From Chrysomallon squamiferum (taxonomy: Eukaryota > Mollusca > Gastropoda > Neomphalida > Peltospiridae): a stretch of DNA of 64,000 nucleotides. Positions 1-24,125 of the stretch are shown here, piece by piece. The stretch covers positions 10,043,904 to 10,107,903 of the forward strand of contig CM022672.1 of the NCBI GenBank assembly GCA_012295275.1, in the 5' to 3' direction. Positions within the stretch are counted from its first letter, which is position 1. Every line of letters starts with the position of its first letter. The notes beneath the pieces were generated by a model. The model was not told the origin of the DNA. It saw only the letters and a program-made list of their open reading frames with translations, and did not search any database. The position numbers were made by a program, and so were the translations under genes.

Positions 1-9883
<9,883 letters not shown>

Positions 9884-9979
9884 TATTCTGTACATAAAAG
9901 AAATCTTTTTTTTTCTTTTCTTTTTCTTTCTTTTTCTTTTTAAAACATAAAAAATACAAAATGAATTTTTATTTGTTTT

Positions 9980-9985
9980 AATAAA
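9980..9985 (+). terminator. Candidate polyadenylation signal of WDR6
   Basis: AATAAA about 97 nt after the WDR6 stop codon, with a T-rich stretch around it. It is the first canonical hexamer after the stop. Confidence 0.6.
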
Positions 9986-10062
9986 ATATGAAATATTTTC
10001 TTAGTTTTATGTCTTTTTAATAATTTTTGAAATTTTATTACTTCATCAACAACAACAACAGC

Positions 10063-10108
<46 letters not shown>

Positions 10109-11873
10109 TCTAGATAAATAGAAGATAGAAAGACAGATATACAGACAGATAATTACATTTACTAGCAGGATGAAGAGAGATTCTGGTGAGAATTTAGAAG
10201 AAAACACAGACATGACAAGTAATCCTAAATCTTAGTTCCACTCCACAGTACATGATATGACGAAGAAAATTAACAACTGTATTTTACGTTTGTTTATTAT
10301 ATGACTCTTGAGAGTGGCAATCCTCCTACTTACGTTTAAGTGATAACTTTATTTAGAATGCAACACAATACTGTGCAAGAAACCAGAACATAAGTTACTT
10401 TTTATTATTATTATTATTTATTTTATATATATAGATAGAGATATATTAATGTGTATTATTTAATTTGTTACACTAGATTTCTTTTACCATCAATGTCAAT
10501 GTTTATAATATGTATGTTGTTTTTCACACGGCATTTTGAAACTGGTCGTCCTCCTATTTTGTTTCATTTATAACGAATTCTGTACGATACAGTGTACTTT
10601 AGTTGTTAATATACTTTCATACTAAAAACTAGGATTCATTTACATTTTATTACACCGTAAAATTTAATTTACTTCACTGGACTGTCATTACAGTTGTATC
10701 CACCAACATATAAGTAGCACATTAAAATACGAAGTAATTACATCGGTATTATAACGTCGTGTAGAGCGGCAGTCCTCCTGTTGTTATTAAATGGTAATGT
10801 TAATGAATATGCTACATTATACTGTGCGAGAAACCAGGAACGAAGTTACATTTTACTAAACTGAAATACAGTGTACAGAGGTACTTGTCTTGTAGGGACA
10901 CCAATGGGGCAGAGTGTAAGTGTGTTTATAATGTTGCGTTTGAAACTGAAAATAAATCTCCGATTTGTGCCAGCCGCACCATCTTTTCGACCTCAAAATT
11001 CCGCCACATCGCGGTATTTGTAAAATATAAATATGCTTGGAATGATGTTGAATGATTGAATTATCAAAATTACGTACCAAATGGGTTCAACTAGCACGTT
11101 TTGGCGGGCAAGCGTTTCGCAAACTCAGTTGATAGAGGTCACTCATCTCGGGGACCACTGTATTAAATTTGCTACATAGAAGCAACTTTGGATCTTTTTG
11201 TTTCTCTCTCCATCAGTATAAATGTAATGTACATTATGATTCAGTTAACGAAATGAATACAACAGTTTTAGAACGTTATTCATTATTTGTGAGTGGCAAT
11301 CTCCTATGGTATCTAATGGTAACTATTTTATATACTACGATACTATTTTTTTCTTCTTTATTTTTTCTTTTAATTTTCTTTTGTTGTTTATTTATTTATT
11401 TATTTATTTATTATTTTTAATCCCCATGTTTTCTGTTTTATTTTTCTTTCTTTTTTCTTTTGATTATCTTTTGTTGTTTATTTATTTTCTTTGCTTTTCT
11501 TTTTATTTTAATCCCCATATTTTCTGCCAGTTTCAAGATCAGTAGCCTAAATATTGTCACTAAGAAGCTTATAATTATGAAAATGAATATATTTTAATAT
11601 TAAGGTTTTGTCTTAGCCTGCTAATAGTTTTGACACAACCAGCTCAACCATTATAAGTAGCTTAACTTATCACAGACATTTTTATTTTAATATCAAGGAT
11701 TCAGATGATACCGAACAAAATTTAGAACTTCTATCATCATGACTTGAAATATTTACATTACTACCTACTACAAGTCATGTATTGTTCTGTAGTGATAAAA
11801 TTTCATGATAGAAGCTGTCGGTAGTAGTAGTAGCAGCAACAGTAGTCGTGGCAGTAGTAGTGGTAGCAGTACA

Positions 11874-11905
<32 letters not shown>

Positions 11906-12286
11906 AAACAGTTCTGTAATATCTCCGGTCTGGAGTTTTTCCGATAAACTGTAAGGTAACGTAAAATAAATTCTGACACACTTCAATCGTAAATTTCCTT
12001 ATTGAGGTGACACATCGACACTGAACATTGATGAAAATGGATTACGTGTTTTAATGGCATACTCTGTTTATGTACGAATGTATTTCGCTAACTACCCACA
12101 GAAGCGACAAAATTTTGCTTCAACGATTTAATTTTCTCTTTTCGTATTAAATACGAACTCAAAACCAGCTCCAATTTTTGTACCTACTAGAAGCAAAAAT
12201 TAAATGTAATTATTGCTCTATTGAGAGTGACACCAAGGAGTTTGTTTTGTTGTAAGGAAAAAATTATCTTTGAAAAATACATTATT

Positions 12287-12388
<102 letters not shown>

Positions 12389-13042
12389 TTTGATAACACT
12401 ATTATTCTGTTTTTATATTAATGCGAATTCTAATCAGTTCATTTCTTCATAACTTGTCCCAGTGTAAGTTGTAATACACTGCTCTAATAAAACAAGTCAA
12501 GAACCTGTTCACAGAAAGCAGCAGTTTTGTTCAGTGACCTGTGGACTGTTTGTCAAACACTGTAACAAGTTTAGCGAATCGATAGATTAATGAAACAGCC
12601 TAGAATGTTTACTCTACATATCATTAAATCTGATTATTTCCTTTCCTGCATGGTTTTTAATCTCGTAATGTCTAGTACAAAGATGACATTATGTCGGGGA
12701 AGCCAGTTTATGAAGTTCTGACATGATGTAGTATGACACAAAAGTAAAATAAAGCGAGGATTCAGGTATCGAGGAATTATTACTGTTCACCTGATTTTGT
12801 GCAACCCAGTGTGATATATTACTGTTGTAATAAATTTAATAATATTTTAAATTAAGTGCATTTGAGACGACCAAACTTTTACGAACGTCAGTAAACAGCA
12901 CTTCAAAGTTGTAATAAACTTCAGATACTCGAGTGCTAAAAGAAGTAGGTGAAAACTTTAAAGTTAATAAGATTTCTTCTGAGGGGATGATGTAAACAAG
13001 AAAAAAAACAATTTTTAATACAAGATTTTAAGATCAAAATAC

Positions 13043-13147
<105 letters not shown>

Positions 13148-13692
13148 ATATATTTATATATATAAATATATAAATTTGTTTCAAGATTGAATACATAACA
13201 TCAATAAACGTTTTCAAATCCACACCATTTTTTTTTTTTCTAACTGATCTTCAAAGTAAAAAAAACAAAACCAATTAAATTTAAAAAAAAAAAAAAAATC
13301 TTTTCAGTGGATTACAATGTTGCTAATGAAATTACACGAGAGAGAGAGTAGAGTGGATTCGTGGTGTACAAACATCATTAACTTATTTATTTCTTCTCTC
13401 TATATTTTATTATCATTTTATTTAATTTTTTTATTATCATTTTTATCACTTTTGCGTGGGTTTTTTTTTTTTATTTTTTTTTTTTTTTTTTTTTTTGTTT
13501 TTTTATTGTTTTTTTAAATTATGGAATGTCATTTCCCAGTTATTCTCGATTATACTTCCGTAAAATATAATTATTTTGTACACGTGACTTAACTGAGAAT
13601 ATATTTTTTTATCCACCATTTTTGTTTTTTACATTATTCATTCATATGCATTAACATTGTCAACAACAACGACAGCAGCAACAATAACAACG

Positions 13693-14545
13693 GCAGTATT
13701 AATAATAACTATCAGAGAGAGAGAGAGAGAGATGGATTTGTGGTTCCCTACCAAACGACCTCTATAATTGTACGAGTTTCTACAAGTCTTATTTTTAAAT
13801 CTTAAAAGACATGAAAATGGCAAACGAAGCTCTGAAATGGGAGCACAATAGATGTTATTAATGTAACTTTCAGAAATAAATCGAGAGCTTTTTTAAAGTG
13901 TTCTTAAAATCTGTTTGTATTTGTTTGAACTGGCTTTATTAAAAAGAAAACCAGAAGAGACCACAAAAAAAAAAAAAAAAAAAAAAAAAAAAGAAAAAAA
14001 AATCATTATTAAAGTATTCTTAGCTTTTTGTCTGGTTCCACGAACATCGGCTATTAACAACATGAAACCTGGGCGATTGCAAAGTGTTCTTAGGCTTTTT
14101 TCTATTTTTCCTTGATTTTCAAGAAACAAGAAGAAAGAAAGAAGAAGAAGAAAAGGAGAAAATAACTATGAGTCGGTCGCATTTAATTCTTAAAGTATTC
14201 ATAGACACTCTATATGTATCTGAATTGTGTTTAATATAAATAGCTACTAGACTGAAGTGAAAATCTTTCTGGCAGCTTTCTAAGGATTTTTTTTTCTTCT
14301 TTTTTTATCTGTTATATGGCCTTGAACAATCTTTACGTGTTATTACAGACATCTCAAATTTAATCATTTGAAACTCTAATGATAGAACAAACAAACAAAA
14401 TTACCTTCTGCAAGATTGACTATAAATACTGAAATTACCTTCATGAAGAAAACCATTTCAACAAGACGAGGCTCTGAATGTACGATAATTTGTGCAAAAC
14501 GACAGATGTAATATTAAAACTGCAATTTAATTTTGTTTTGAAAGC
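13693..14545 (+). repeat. Left arm of ~0.8 kb inverted repeat
   Basis: Reverse complement of 18283-19073. Matching blocks include the reverse complements of gccgatgttcgtggaacc, agcctaagaacacttt, agaggtcgtttgg and aagacttgtag. Arms differ by indels, a poly-A/T tract at 13962-13992 and the length of a (GA)n run at the outer edge. Confidence 0.85.
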
Positions 14546-14639
14546 AACCAGTGTACGTCAGACTCTCTGTGTATTTATATAAAAAATTTCCTTTCACAAA
14601 ATAACTTACCATCATTATATTCTAGCTTAAGTGTGTTAT

Positions 14640-14715
14640 ATGTATGTATGTATGTATGTATGTGTGTATGTATGTATGTGTGTATGTATGCATGCATGCA
14701 TAAATGTGTATGTAT
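14640..14715 (+). repeat. (TATG)n microsatellite
   Basis: Imperfect TATG/TGTG tetranucleotide run just inside the left inverted-repeat arm. A CATA-type tract lies near the right arm in mirrored position. Confidence 0.85.
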
Positions 14716-17065
<2,350 letters not shown>

Positions 17066-17092
17066 GCTGTATCCCTGTATCCCTGGGTTACA

Positions 17093-17251
17093 CATTTGTG
17101 TGCATGCATGTGTCTTGAATGAGAGACAAAATATATGTGGGTGTATGAGACATACAGAAGGAGAGACAGACCGTGCGTCTCTCCTTCTGTCTGTCTCATA
17201 CACCCACACATACTTTCTCTCTCATTCAAGACACATGCACGGACACAAATG
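17093..17251. repeat. Near-perfect palindrome, ~78 bp arms, tiny loop
   Basis: The left arm (about 17093-17170) and the reverse complement of the right arm (about 17173-17251) share catgtgtcttgaatgagag, gtgggtgtatgagaca and acagaaggagagac with only scattered mismatches. Weaker symmetry extends about 30 bp further out. This is consistent with a hairpin or fold-back MITE. Confidence 0.85.
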
Positions 17252-17640
17252 CGAATCCACTCACAGACCAGGGACGCAACAAAATGAAGCTCATTATTTC
17301 AGAATCCAGCATCGTGTTGCTAAAGAAAAACTCGCCTATTAGTAACACAACTAATTAATTTATCTCTTGCATTACTTGATTTCTTCCAGCGAATGGGTCA
17401 CAGAGAATGTGATTATCTAAGTGGTGATATTTTCGTGTGTTAAACAAATAGCTGGTAATTAAAGATAAAGTCTATTGCAGATCACGAAAGATGCCCATGT
17501 AAAAGTACACGGAAATCTGCACCGTTATCAGAAACACAAATGTCTTTAAAACGACTGTAAACTGAATAAAAGTACATGCTGATGATTATGTTGATGGTGA
17601 TGATGATGATGATAATGATAATGATATATATGTATATTTG

Positions 17641-17965
17641 AGCACACATATACAAACATACATACATACATGAATGCATACATGCATACATACATTCATA
17701 TATACATTCATGCATACATACATTCATACATACATACATTCATACTTACATTCATACATACATAACACACATAGACATGCATACATACACATACACACAT
17801 ACATACATACACTCATACGCTCATACATACATACGTACAACTACACATACCTACACACACTCATACATACATAGATACATACACTAATATATAGATACAT
17901 ATATACATACATACATACATCAATACCTACCTACCTACCTACCTACATACATACATACATACATA
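17641..17965 (+). repeat. (ACAT)n tetranucleotide tract, ~325 bp
   Basis: Imperfect ACAT/ATTC/ACCT tetranucleotide array. All open frames over it are low-complexity artefacts. Confidence 0.9.
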
Positions 17966-18031
17966 AGTTACTGTTACGTTAGATGATAATGATGAAAAAT
18001 TATTTTGTCAATGGAAAAAGTTAAAAGGGTT

Positions 18032-18237
18032 GTCTTGATGGCAGAATGGCAACGTCGTCAACTTTCGGAGTGCGGGCGAGTGGTTGCCATACGTTCGAGT
18101 CTCGCCAGCGGCATCTGACAGGGTTGTGAAGTGGTGTTTGGACTTTGTCCTCCTGTGCTGGTGCGTTCCCGAATATTGTTTATGTGCAGAGACTAATCAG
18201 ATGTATATATGATAGAGAATATTAAAAATCGTAAAAA
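18032..18237 (+). mobile_element. tRNA-derived SINE (tRNA-Arg-like head)
   Basis: The head has a Pol III A box at 18039-18049 (TGGCAGAATGG) and B box at 18093-18103 (GTTCGAGTCTC), spaced about as in a tRNA. The anticodon-region segment CGTCGTCAACTTTCGGAGTG resembles tRNA-Arg(TCG). An unrelated body of about 120 bp follows, then an A-rich and CATA tail. The acceptor stem cannot pair properly, so this is not a functional tRNA gene. tRNA-derived SINEs are known from octopus genomes. Confidence 0.75.
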
Positions 18238-18282
18238 CTACATACATACATGCAACACATAGTTAAGTTAGAAAATAATGAT

Positions 18283-19073
18283 GAAAAAAAATTATATCGC
18301 ATTTTTAATACTTCATCTATCGTTTTTAACAAATAATCGTACATTCAGAGCCTTGCTTTGTTGAAATGATTGTGTCTTTATGAAGGTAATTTCAGTGCTT
18401 ATAGACAGTCTTCTATAAGGTAATTTTGTTTGTTTTATAATCATGATTTCAAATGATTAAACTTGAGATGTCTAAAATATCACGTAAGTAAGGTTCAAGG
18501 ACATACAACTGACTGAAAAGAAAAAAGTTCTTAGAAAGCTGCCAGAAAGATTTTAATATGATGATAGTATCTGTTTGTAATAAGCACAATTCTGATATGA
18601 TAGAGTGTCTATAAAGAGCTTTCGACGTACAGTTATTTTTCTTCCTTTTTCTTTCCTCTTGTTTTTAATAAACGAAATTCAAGGAAATATACAAAAAGCC
18701 TAAGAACACTTTACAAACGCCCAGGTTTCCTGTTTTTAATAGCCGATGTTCGTGGAACCAGACAAAAACTTAAGAACATTTTAATAACGATTCTTTTTTG
18801 GTCCTTTCATGTTTTCTTTTTAATAAATCCAATTCAAACAAATACAAAAGATCTCGATTTATGTATGAAAGTTACATTAATAACATCGATTCTGTTGTCA
18901 TTTCAAAACTTCGTATGCTGTTTTTGTACGTCATTTCAATTTTAAAGATAAGACTTGTAGAAAACTCATATAATAATAGAGGTCGTTTGGCAGTGGAAAC
19001 AATTCCATCTCCCTGCGTGTTTCTGTCAGTCTCTCTCTCTCTCTCTCTCTCTCTCTTTACATTATTATATACG
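18283..19073 (-). repeat. Right arm of ~0.8 kb inverted repeat
   Basis: Antisense partner of 13693-14545, with roughly 75-85% identity in sampled blocks. The outer end carries (CT)n at 19030-19056, matching the (GA)n at the outer end of the left arm. I see no transposase and no clear target-site duplication. Confidence 0.85.
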
Positions 19074-20229
19074 CATAAAGTATATAGCAAGTCTGACTTT
19101 CGTCGTAAATAAATTATAAAATAAATTGATTGTCTTTCTGCAAATGCTTTTACATACTGGATGATGTAAATTTTCGTTGACGTAACTTTGATAATTAATT
19201 TGTTTTGCGTAAAAGGTTTATTCGAAAATTAACGATAAAACGAAATGTGATTAAATTACGATTTATTTTTTATTTATTTTTTTAATATAAAATAAAGTCA
19301 ACTAGAAAAAAACTGTCAAATACTTTGGGGAAAACAAAAGACCAGACAAACTGACATTTTCCCAAACTTGGAAAATTGAACGCTATCAAAAGACCATCAA
19401 CTACCATTAGTGTTACGGCAACGCGACGTTAGAATCATTCATCTAAGCAACAGATGTGTGGTCGATTGATTATTCCAGTGAAAAGAAGGTTTTATTATAT
19501 TACTCCGATCATCGTGGAATAATCGTAGTACACAAAATGGTGTTTTATTTAATTACAAGAGCTGCACGATTAAGCTGTGATATTCCTGATTAAACTATTC
19601 ATCTGTTACTTGCTGCACTATACAAACAGTGGCGTAACTAAAGTATGGCAAGTAAGGCATGTACCGACCACTTTCTGTTTGATGGGTTTATGTTTTTTTT
19701 TAGCTGATTTTGTGATAAAGTTAAATGAAAGATGGATGCCAAATGATTTGGACAGTGGCGCAGTTTCAGTGCTTACCTTAGGCGTTATTTTCCGTACGTG
19801 CAAAGCACTGATTATGGCGGAGATGCGGTTTTTAAAAGTGCGTACGAATCTGATTTGTTTGTACTGATGGCTGGATATATGGATAGATGGATAGATATAT
19901 AAATGGTGGATAGAAACATAAATGAATGTATATGGATGTGTGTGGATGTCTGTTTATGTTTCGCAAAGCAATTAAAAATTAAAATAATAAGAAACTATAA
20001 TTTATTCAGTGATCAATTCAATTTTTTCATATTTCATTTTCAACACGTATTTATTTTTGCTGCAATTATCGACGGACATTTTTTTTAAATTTTAGGTTGT
20101 CTGCAATTCTTTCCGGATGCGATGTCTTTATCTTTTCTTTTCGTTTCTTTCTTCTTTTTTTTTTTCTTCTACTTCCTTTTTTTTTTTAAATTTTTAAATT
20201 ATTTTTTATTACAAGCGCTTTTGTTGACA
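19074..20229. other. Intergenic, degraded repeat, no gene
   Basis: Unique AT-rich sequence. A segment beginning cagtggcgtaactaaagt at about 19629, with a second cagtggcgcag at 19754, resembles degraded terminal sequences of hAT-like elements, but I cannot define both ends. Short open frames here look random. Confidence 0.45.
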
Positions 20230-20400
20230 CCGGAAGCATTGGTACCACGATGGTGATTGGCCAAATAAGAAAAGGCTCTCCTAGTTCAACCAATCAGCGA
20301 TCTCTTTACAGACGTGGTTCTCTTGTTTGCCCTAGTATAGTAAATCTCACACGTCAGTCTGTCGGCAACACGCTACACAAACAGCAGTAGATCACCAGAC
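20230..20400 (+). promoter_or_regulatory. Promoter-like block (CCAAT, TATA-like, Inr-like)
   Basis: GC-richer than its surroundings. It contains ATTGG and CCAATCA about 50 bp apart (20257, 20303), a TATA-like tagtatagtaaat near 20335, and a TCAGTC initiator-like motif about 20 bp further on. No convincing coding exon follows, so it could belong to a non-coding transcript, an LTR or an unplaced first exon. Confidence 0.35.
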
Positions 20401-21594
20401 AGACGATGCAAACAAGACCGCAATCGTGACGTCTAAGCGTCAGGTGTTGACGACTCTGATTCAGAGTTATCTAAACCAGAAAAATCTGATTCTCCCAGCA
20501 AATAAACTGAATTAGACTGAACCTTTTATTTTGAGATGGAATAAACATGGATTATTTAATAACTTAATATTTAGTTGCTTTGCATTTCACATGATCAAAG
20601 CTTAGGTTTATTTAACTTTTTCCTCATCTCACCAAACTTAACTTTGTGTACCCCTTTCTGCTGGTAGTTATTTACACATCTTGCATAATGATCGACTGTT
20701 TGCGCCCTTTATTCCCACGTACTAGTACATTTAATCATAGTCTGTCCAGCGACCTTTCTGGCACATCCTGCACGTTTTTGGTTCACAGTTTTTTGGCCTC
20801 TTTTCTCGTGCTGGCAACTTTTCACCAGGGCTGATAACTTTAAACTAGACTAGGTTGCCCAGGTGTCTGATGATTTTTTGTGTATACGCGTGTGTGTGTG
20901 TGTGTGTGTTTGTGTGTGTATATATATAATTGTGTGTGTATATATCTGTTTCTCTGTCTGTCTATATATGGAATGCAAAACAATCACCAACAGATTACTA
21001 ATTAAAATATACTTATCATTCTTATATTAATATGTTTTTTATTAAATTAAAATGATGGAAATTTGTTCTGCTCTCTCATTTTACAAGTGCGATTGTCCTG
21101 AGTTTTTGTTCCTGCACAGAGCTGGTGGGAGCTGTTTGTCCTGCTGCGTTTCGCTGTGTGCGATATCGTTTACGGATAGAAATATTAATAATAATTAATA
21201 CAAAGCCATGCACTGAGAAAACAACACCGTTCTGTCCTTAGCGGCGCCAGGTTGTTAAGCTGTTTCCTTGCGTGGATTAGAAATAATTCAAGTGTTTGAC
21301 ATATGCATTTTTCAAAAACAATATTACCTTACATCGTGATAATGGTTCTGACAGAATTGTTTTTCCCAATTAGTAAACAAAACAAAAAATATGTGTAGTT
21401 GTCGTAACGGTTTGGAGTTTTTGTTTGTACTGATGGAAGTATAAATACGGATTGAAATGCTTGAGTGAATTTATTTTGTTTCTTTTTTATTTTATTTTAT
21501 TTTATTTTTTTTTTTTTTTTTTTTATTACAATTTTTTTCTTATTATTATTATTATTATTTATTATTATTTATTTATTATTTTATTTTATTTATT

Positions 21595-21629
<35 letters not shown>

Positions 21630-22369
21630 TTATACTACATGTCATCTGCCCGGTTGGCCATGTCTGATGAATGGTGATGAACCAGGATGAATCTGTTGTG
21701 AAACTAATGCAGCTTAAACTTCAGAGCCCATAATGCAGAGGAGCTCGAGAAGCAGCTTGACTGAAAAATTTAATCAAAACCTGACATGTAGCTACATTTA
21801 AAGTAAATATTACAGAACAAGCCATAGAAGAAGACAAACATGATTATCCAGACCTTGTTGCTGCTTGCTAAGGGCTCCCATAACAGTTCAAGCCCCCCAA
21901 AATAATAACATTGATGATGATGATGATGTTGATGATGGCAATACTTTTAAAATCTAATCACAGAAAAGGGTATCAAGTTTTGTTAAATATTCATTTATTT
22001 ATTCATCCTTTCCACGAAAGATAAACAAACAAGAATAATAAAAAACACGGACGCTACAAATGGTTGCAAACAGTGATTTTATTTATCATGCACATACAGA
22101 ATGTAAGTTCTTACCAGAAATAATTTACACAAATGGACTCGTTCTAGTAAGCGGTTTTAAAAAATTCTTTATTATAAATCTACAGAGAAACATTACAAAT
22201 AACTAACGTTGGGTGATTTCTTAGAAAAATAGAAATAAGAAATGTTTATTATGTAATAAATAAATAAATAAATAAATAAATACATAAAAACTGAAAAGCA
22301 TATTTTTGGTGATGTTATAAAATAGCCCAAGTATATTCTGTATACTTTCAAGTTCCTGAGTTTTAGAAT

Positions 22370-22462
<93 letters not shown>

Positions 22463-22584
22463 TGTTGTGTGTCCAATCTTAATTAAGAAGGAAGTACAAC
22501 CACAAAAAAGTACACCTGCTGCCATTTCTATATGACGGACCGATTTGCTGTAAACCAGGTTCCACCCGTGTTGTCAGAAAAACA
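20401..22584. other. Intergenic, microsatellite-rich, no gene
   Basis: Contains (TG)n/(TA)n at 20888-20945, a very T-rich tract at 21480-21630, (GAT)n near 21912 and (TTTA)n/(ATT)n at 22368-22460. No recognisable gene. Confidence 0.6.
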
Positions 22585-22665
22585 TACAGCTATTGGTCCA
22601 CTGTATATGTGATGACGTCACGACTACAGTTGAGAAGGGGAAAATGGCGGCAGGGAATGTTTTGT
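22585..22665 (+). promoter_or_regulatory. Promoter-like block (CCAAT, CRE, YY1-type motif)
   Basis: An inverted CCAAT box (ATTGG, 22593), a full palindromic CRE (TGACGTCA, near 22613) and AAAATGGCGGC (near 22641), the YY1-type element often found at transcription starts. The ATG in the last motif opens only a seven-codon frame. No downstream exon was identified. Confidence 0.4.
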
Positions 22666-22747
22666 AGCAGTATTGTTTAATGGTGTGCCATATTTTGTTA
22701 CGACAAATGGCAGCTCACCCAAAAGAATAAAACATAATTTAAAAATA

Positions 22748-24123
22748 CAGGTGTCCCTTGTTTAATGCTTTGCGCGATACTTGATTAATGCGGTGATATT
22801 AATCACAAGCCTACATGGATGTTCACAGTGAAAACAAAAAAAAGGAAAGAAAAATTGATTAACGCGCTTTTAAATTTCCCTCATGAAAGCAGACTCCAGC
22901 GAGAGTCACTGCATGAATAAAAATACCGAGTCGGATCGAGTGGGACCGAAACCGACTTAAAATGACCATGATTTCACATTTTTATTTGTTTTATCTCAAA
23001 GATACATCCATTTTACTAGCAAATCTAATGAGAGAAACAGAGTTCCATCCTTCACCATTTCAGCTGTTTCGTGATGTTAATGTTGGAAGCTGATCGTATG
23101 CTGCAGATATGTAAAATGCGAACTTGGATCAATAAATATTTCAGTATATTATTTTAAATTCAGTTAAAAGAAGTTCAAAATTATTAAAATACGACTAACA
23201 CACCATCATCACTGATAAATTCAAAAATTAGTTTATTATAATTTCATATTTGTAAAGAGTATTGAGGTTAGTGAACTCTGAACTCTAGCCTGGTTCCCTT
23301 GTCTCACCACAGTGGTCGCTTTCTCTCTCTAAGTTTGAGTCGGAGAGCGACAGCGACTCCTGGGCCGAGGCAAGGCAACCAGGCTACTTCGAACTGATGG
23401 ATGTATGTCTGAAACAAACATTTTCATTCACGACTGTTTTAGTCTCGTCTCATTCCAAAACAAGTATTCCTTTGCAATTGATCATCACCAAGAAGAGACA
23501 TGAAATAGTTCCTCAAACTATCCCGCATTTGGTATGTCTCTTGTGATGCATGGTTGCTTCTTGCTCTCAAATTTCTCAATGCTGTCTTTTTTGTGATGTC
23601 ATTTTTTTTTTTTTTTCTGTTTCAAAACGTCTATGAACTGTACACCAAAATCATTTTTGATTGCTCACTAAAATCAGCAACGGTAACATGTCCTCGTGCA
23701 CGAAAACTGTAAACATTTTCAATTCACCGCGTTCCGTTACCGCTTTTCTCCGTAATCAGATCGTTATGGACAGAAAAAAGCTAAAATTATTCCAGCTATT
23801 CTTGATATATTTTTAATTAAAGTGTACAAACACTGTTGAAACTGCTACATTGTTTTTACTAAATATTTAAATATTTTTCCTTTTTTATTCTAAGTAAATA
23901 GCTGAACATCATTGTTTTCTGTTATATTTTATTAATGTTATTTTATTTATTTATTTATTTATTTATGTATTTATTTATTTATTATTTATTTATGTTATTT
24001 TTTTTTTTTTTGTCAGAGTATCAGTTATAGTTTTTACCATTAAATGTTACATTTGATGAAGGCGATTTCGATATACGCGGTAACGTTGATGGATTAATGA
24101 ATCCGTTAATCACGGGATACTTG
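22748..24123 (+). mobile_element. Non-autonomous pogo/Tigger-like DNA transposon with TA target duplication
   Basis: The left end CAGGTGTCCCTTGTTTAATG and the reverse complement of the right end CAAGTATCCCGTGATTAACG agree at about 15 of 20 positions and are bounded by TA at 22746-22747 and 24124-24125. Subterminal gattaatgcgg and gattaacgcg motifs are typical of Tigger-like ends. No transposase frame remains. A 101-bp MITE is inserted inside at 23286-23386. Confidence 0.75.
23286..23386. mobile_element. 101-bp MITE nested in Tigger-like element
   Basis: Terminal inverted repeats TAGCCTGGTTCCCTTGTCTC and GAGGCAAGGCAACCAGGCTA match at 18 of 20 positions. The interior is also self-complementary (gtcgct...agcgac). 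A TA target duplication is possible if the outer TA pairs are counted as host sequence. It is notably more GC-rich than its host. Confidence 0.7.
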
Positions 24124-24125
24124 TA

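Noticed and set aside
18032-18110. Functional tRNA gene
   Set aside because: A and B boxes are present but the acceptor stem does not pair and a SINE body follows, so it was called a SINE.
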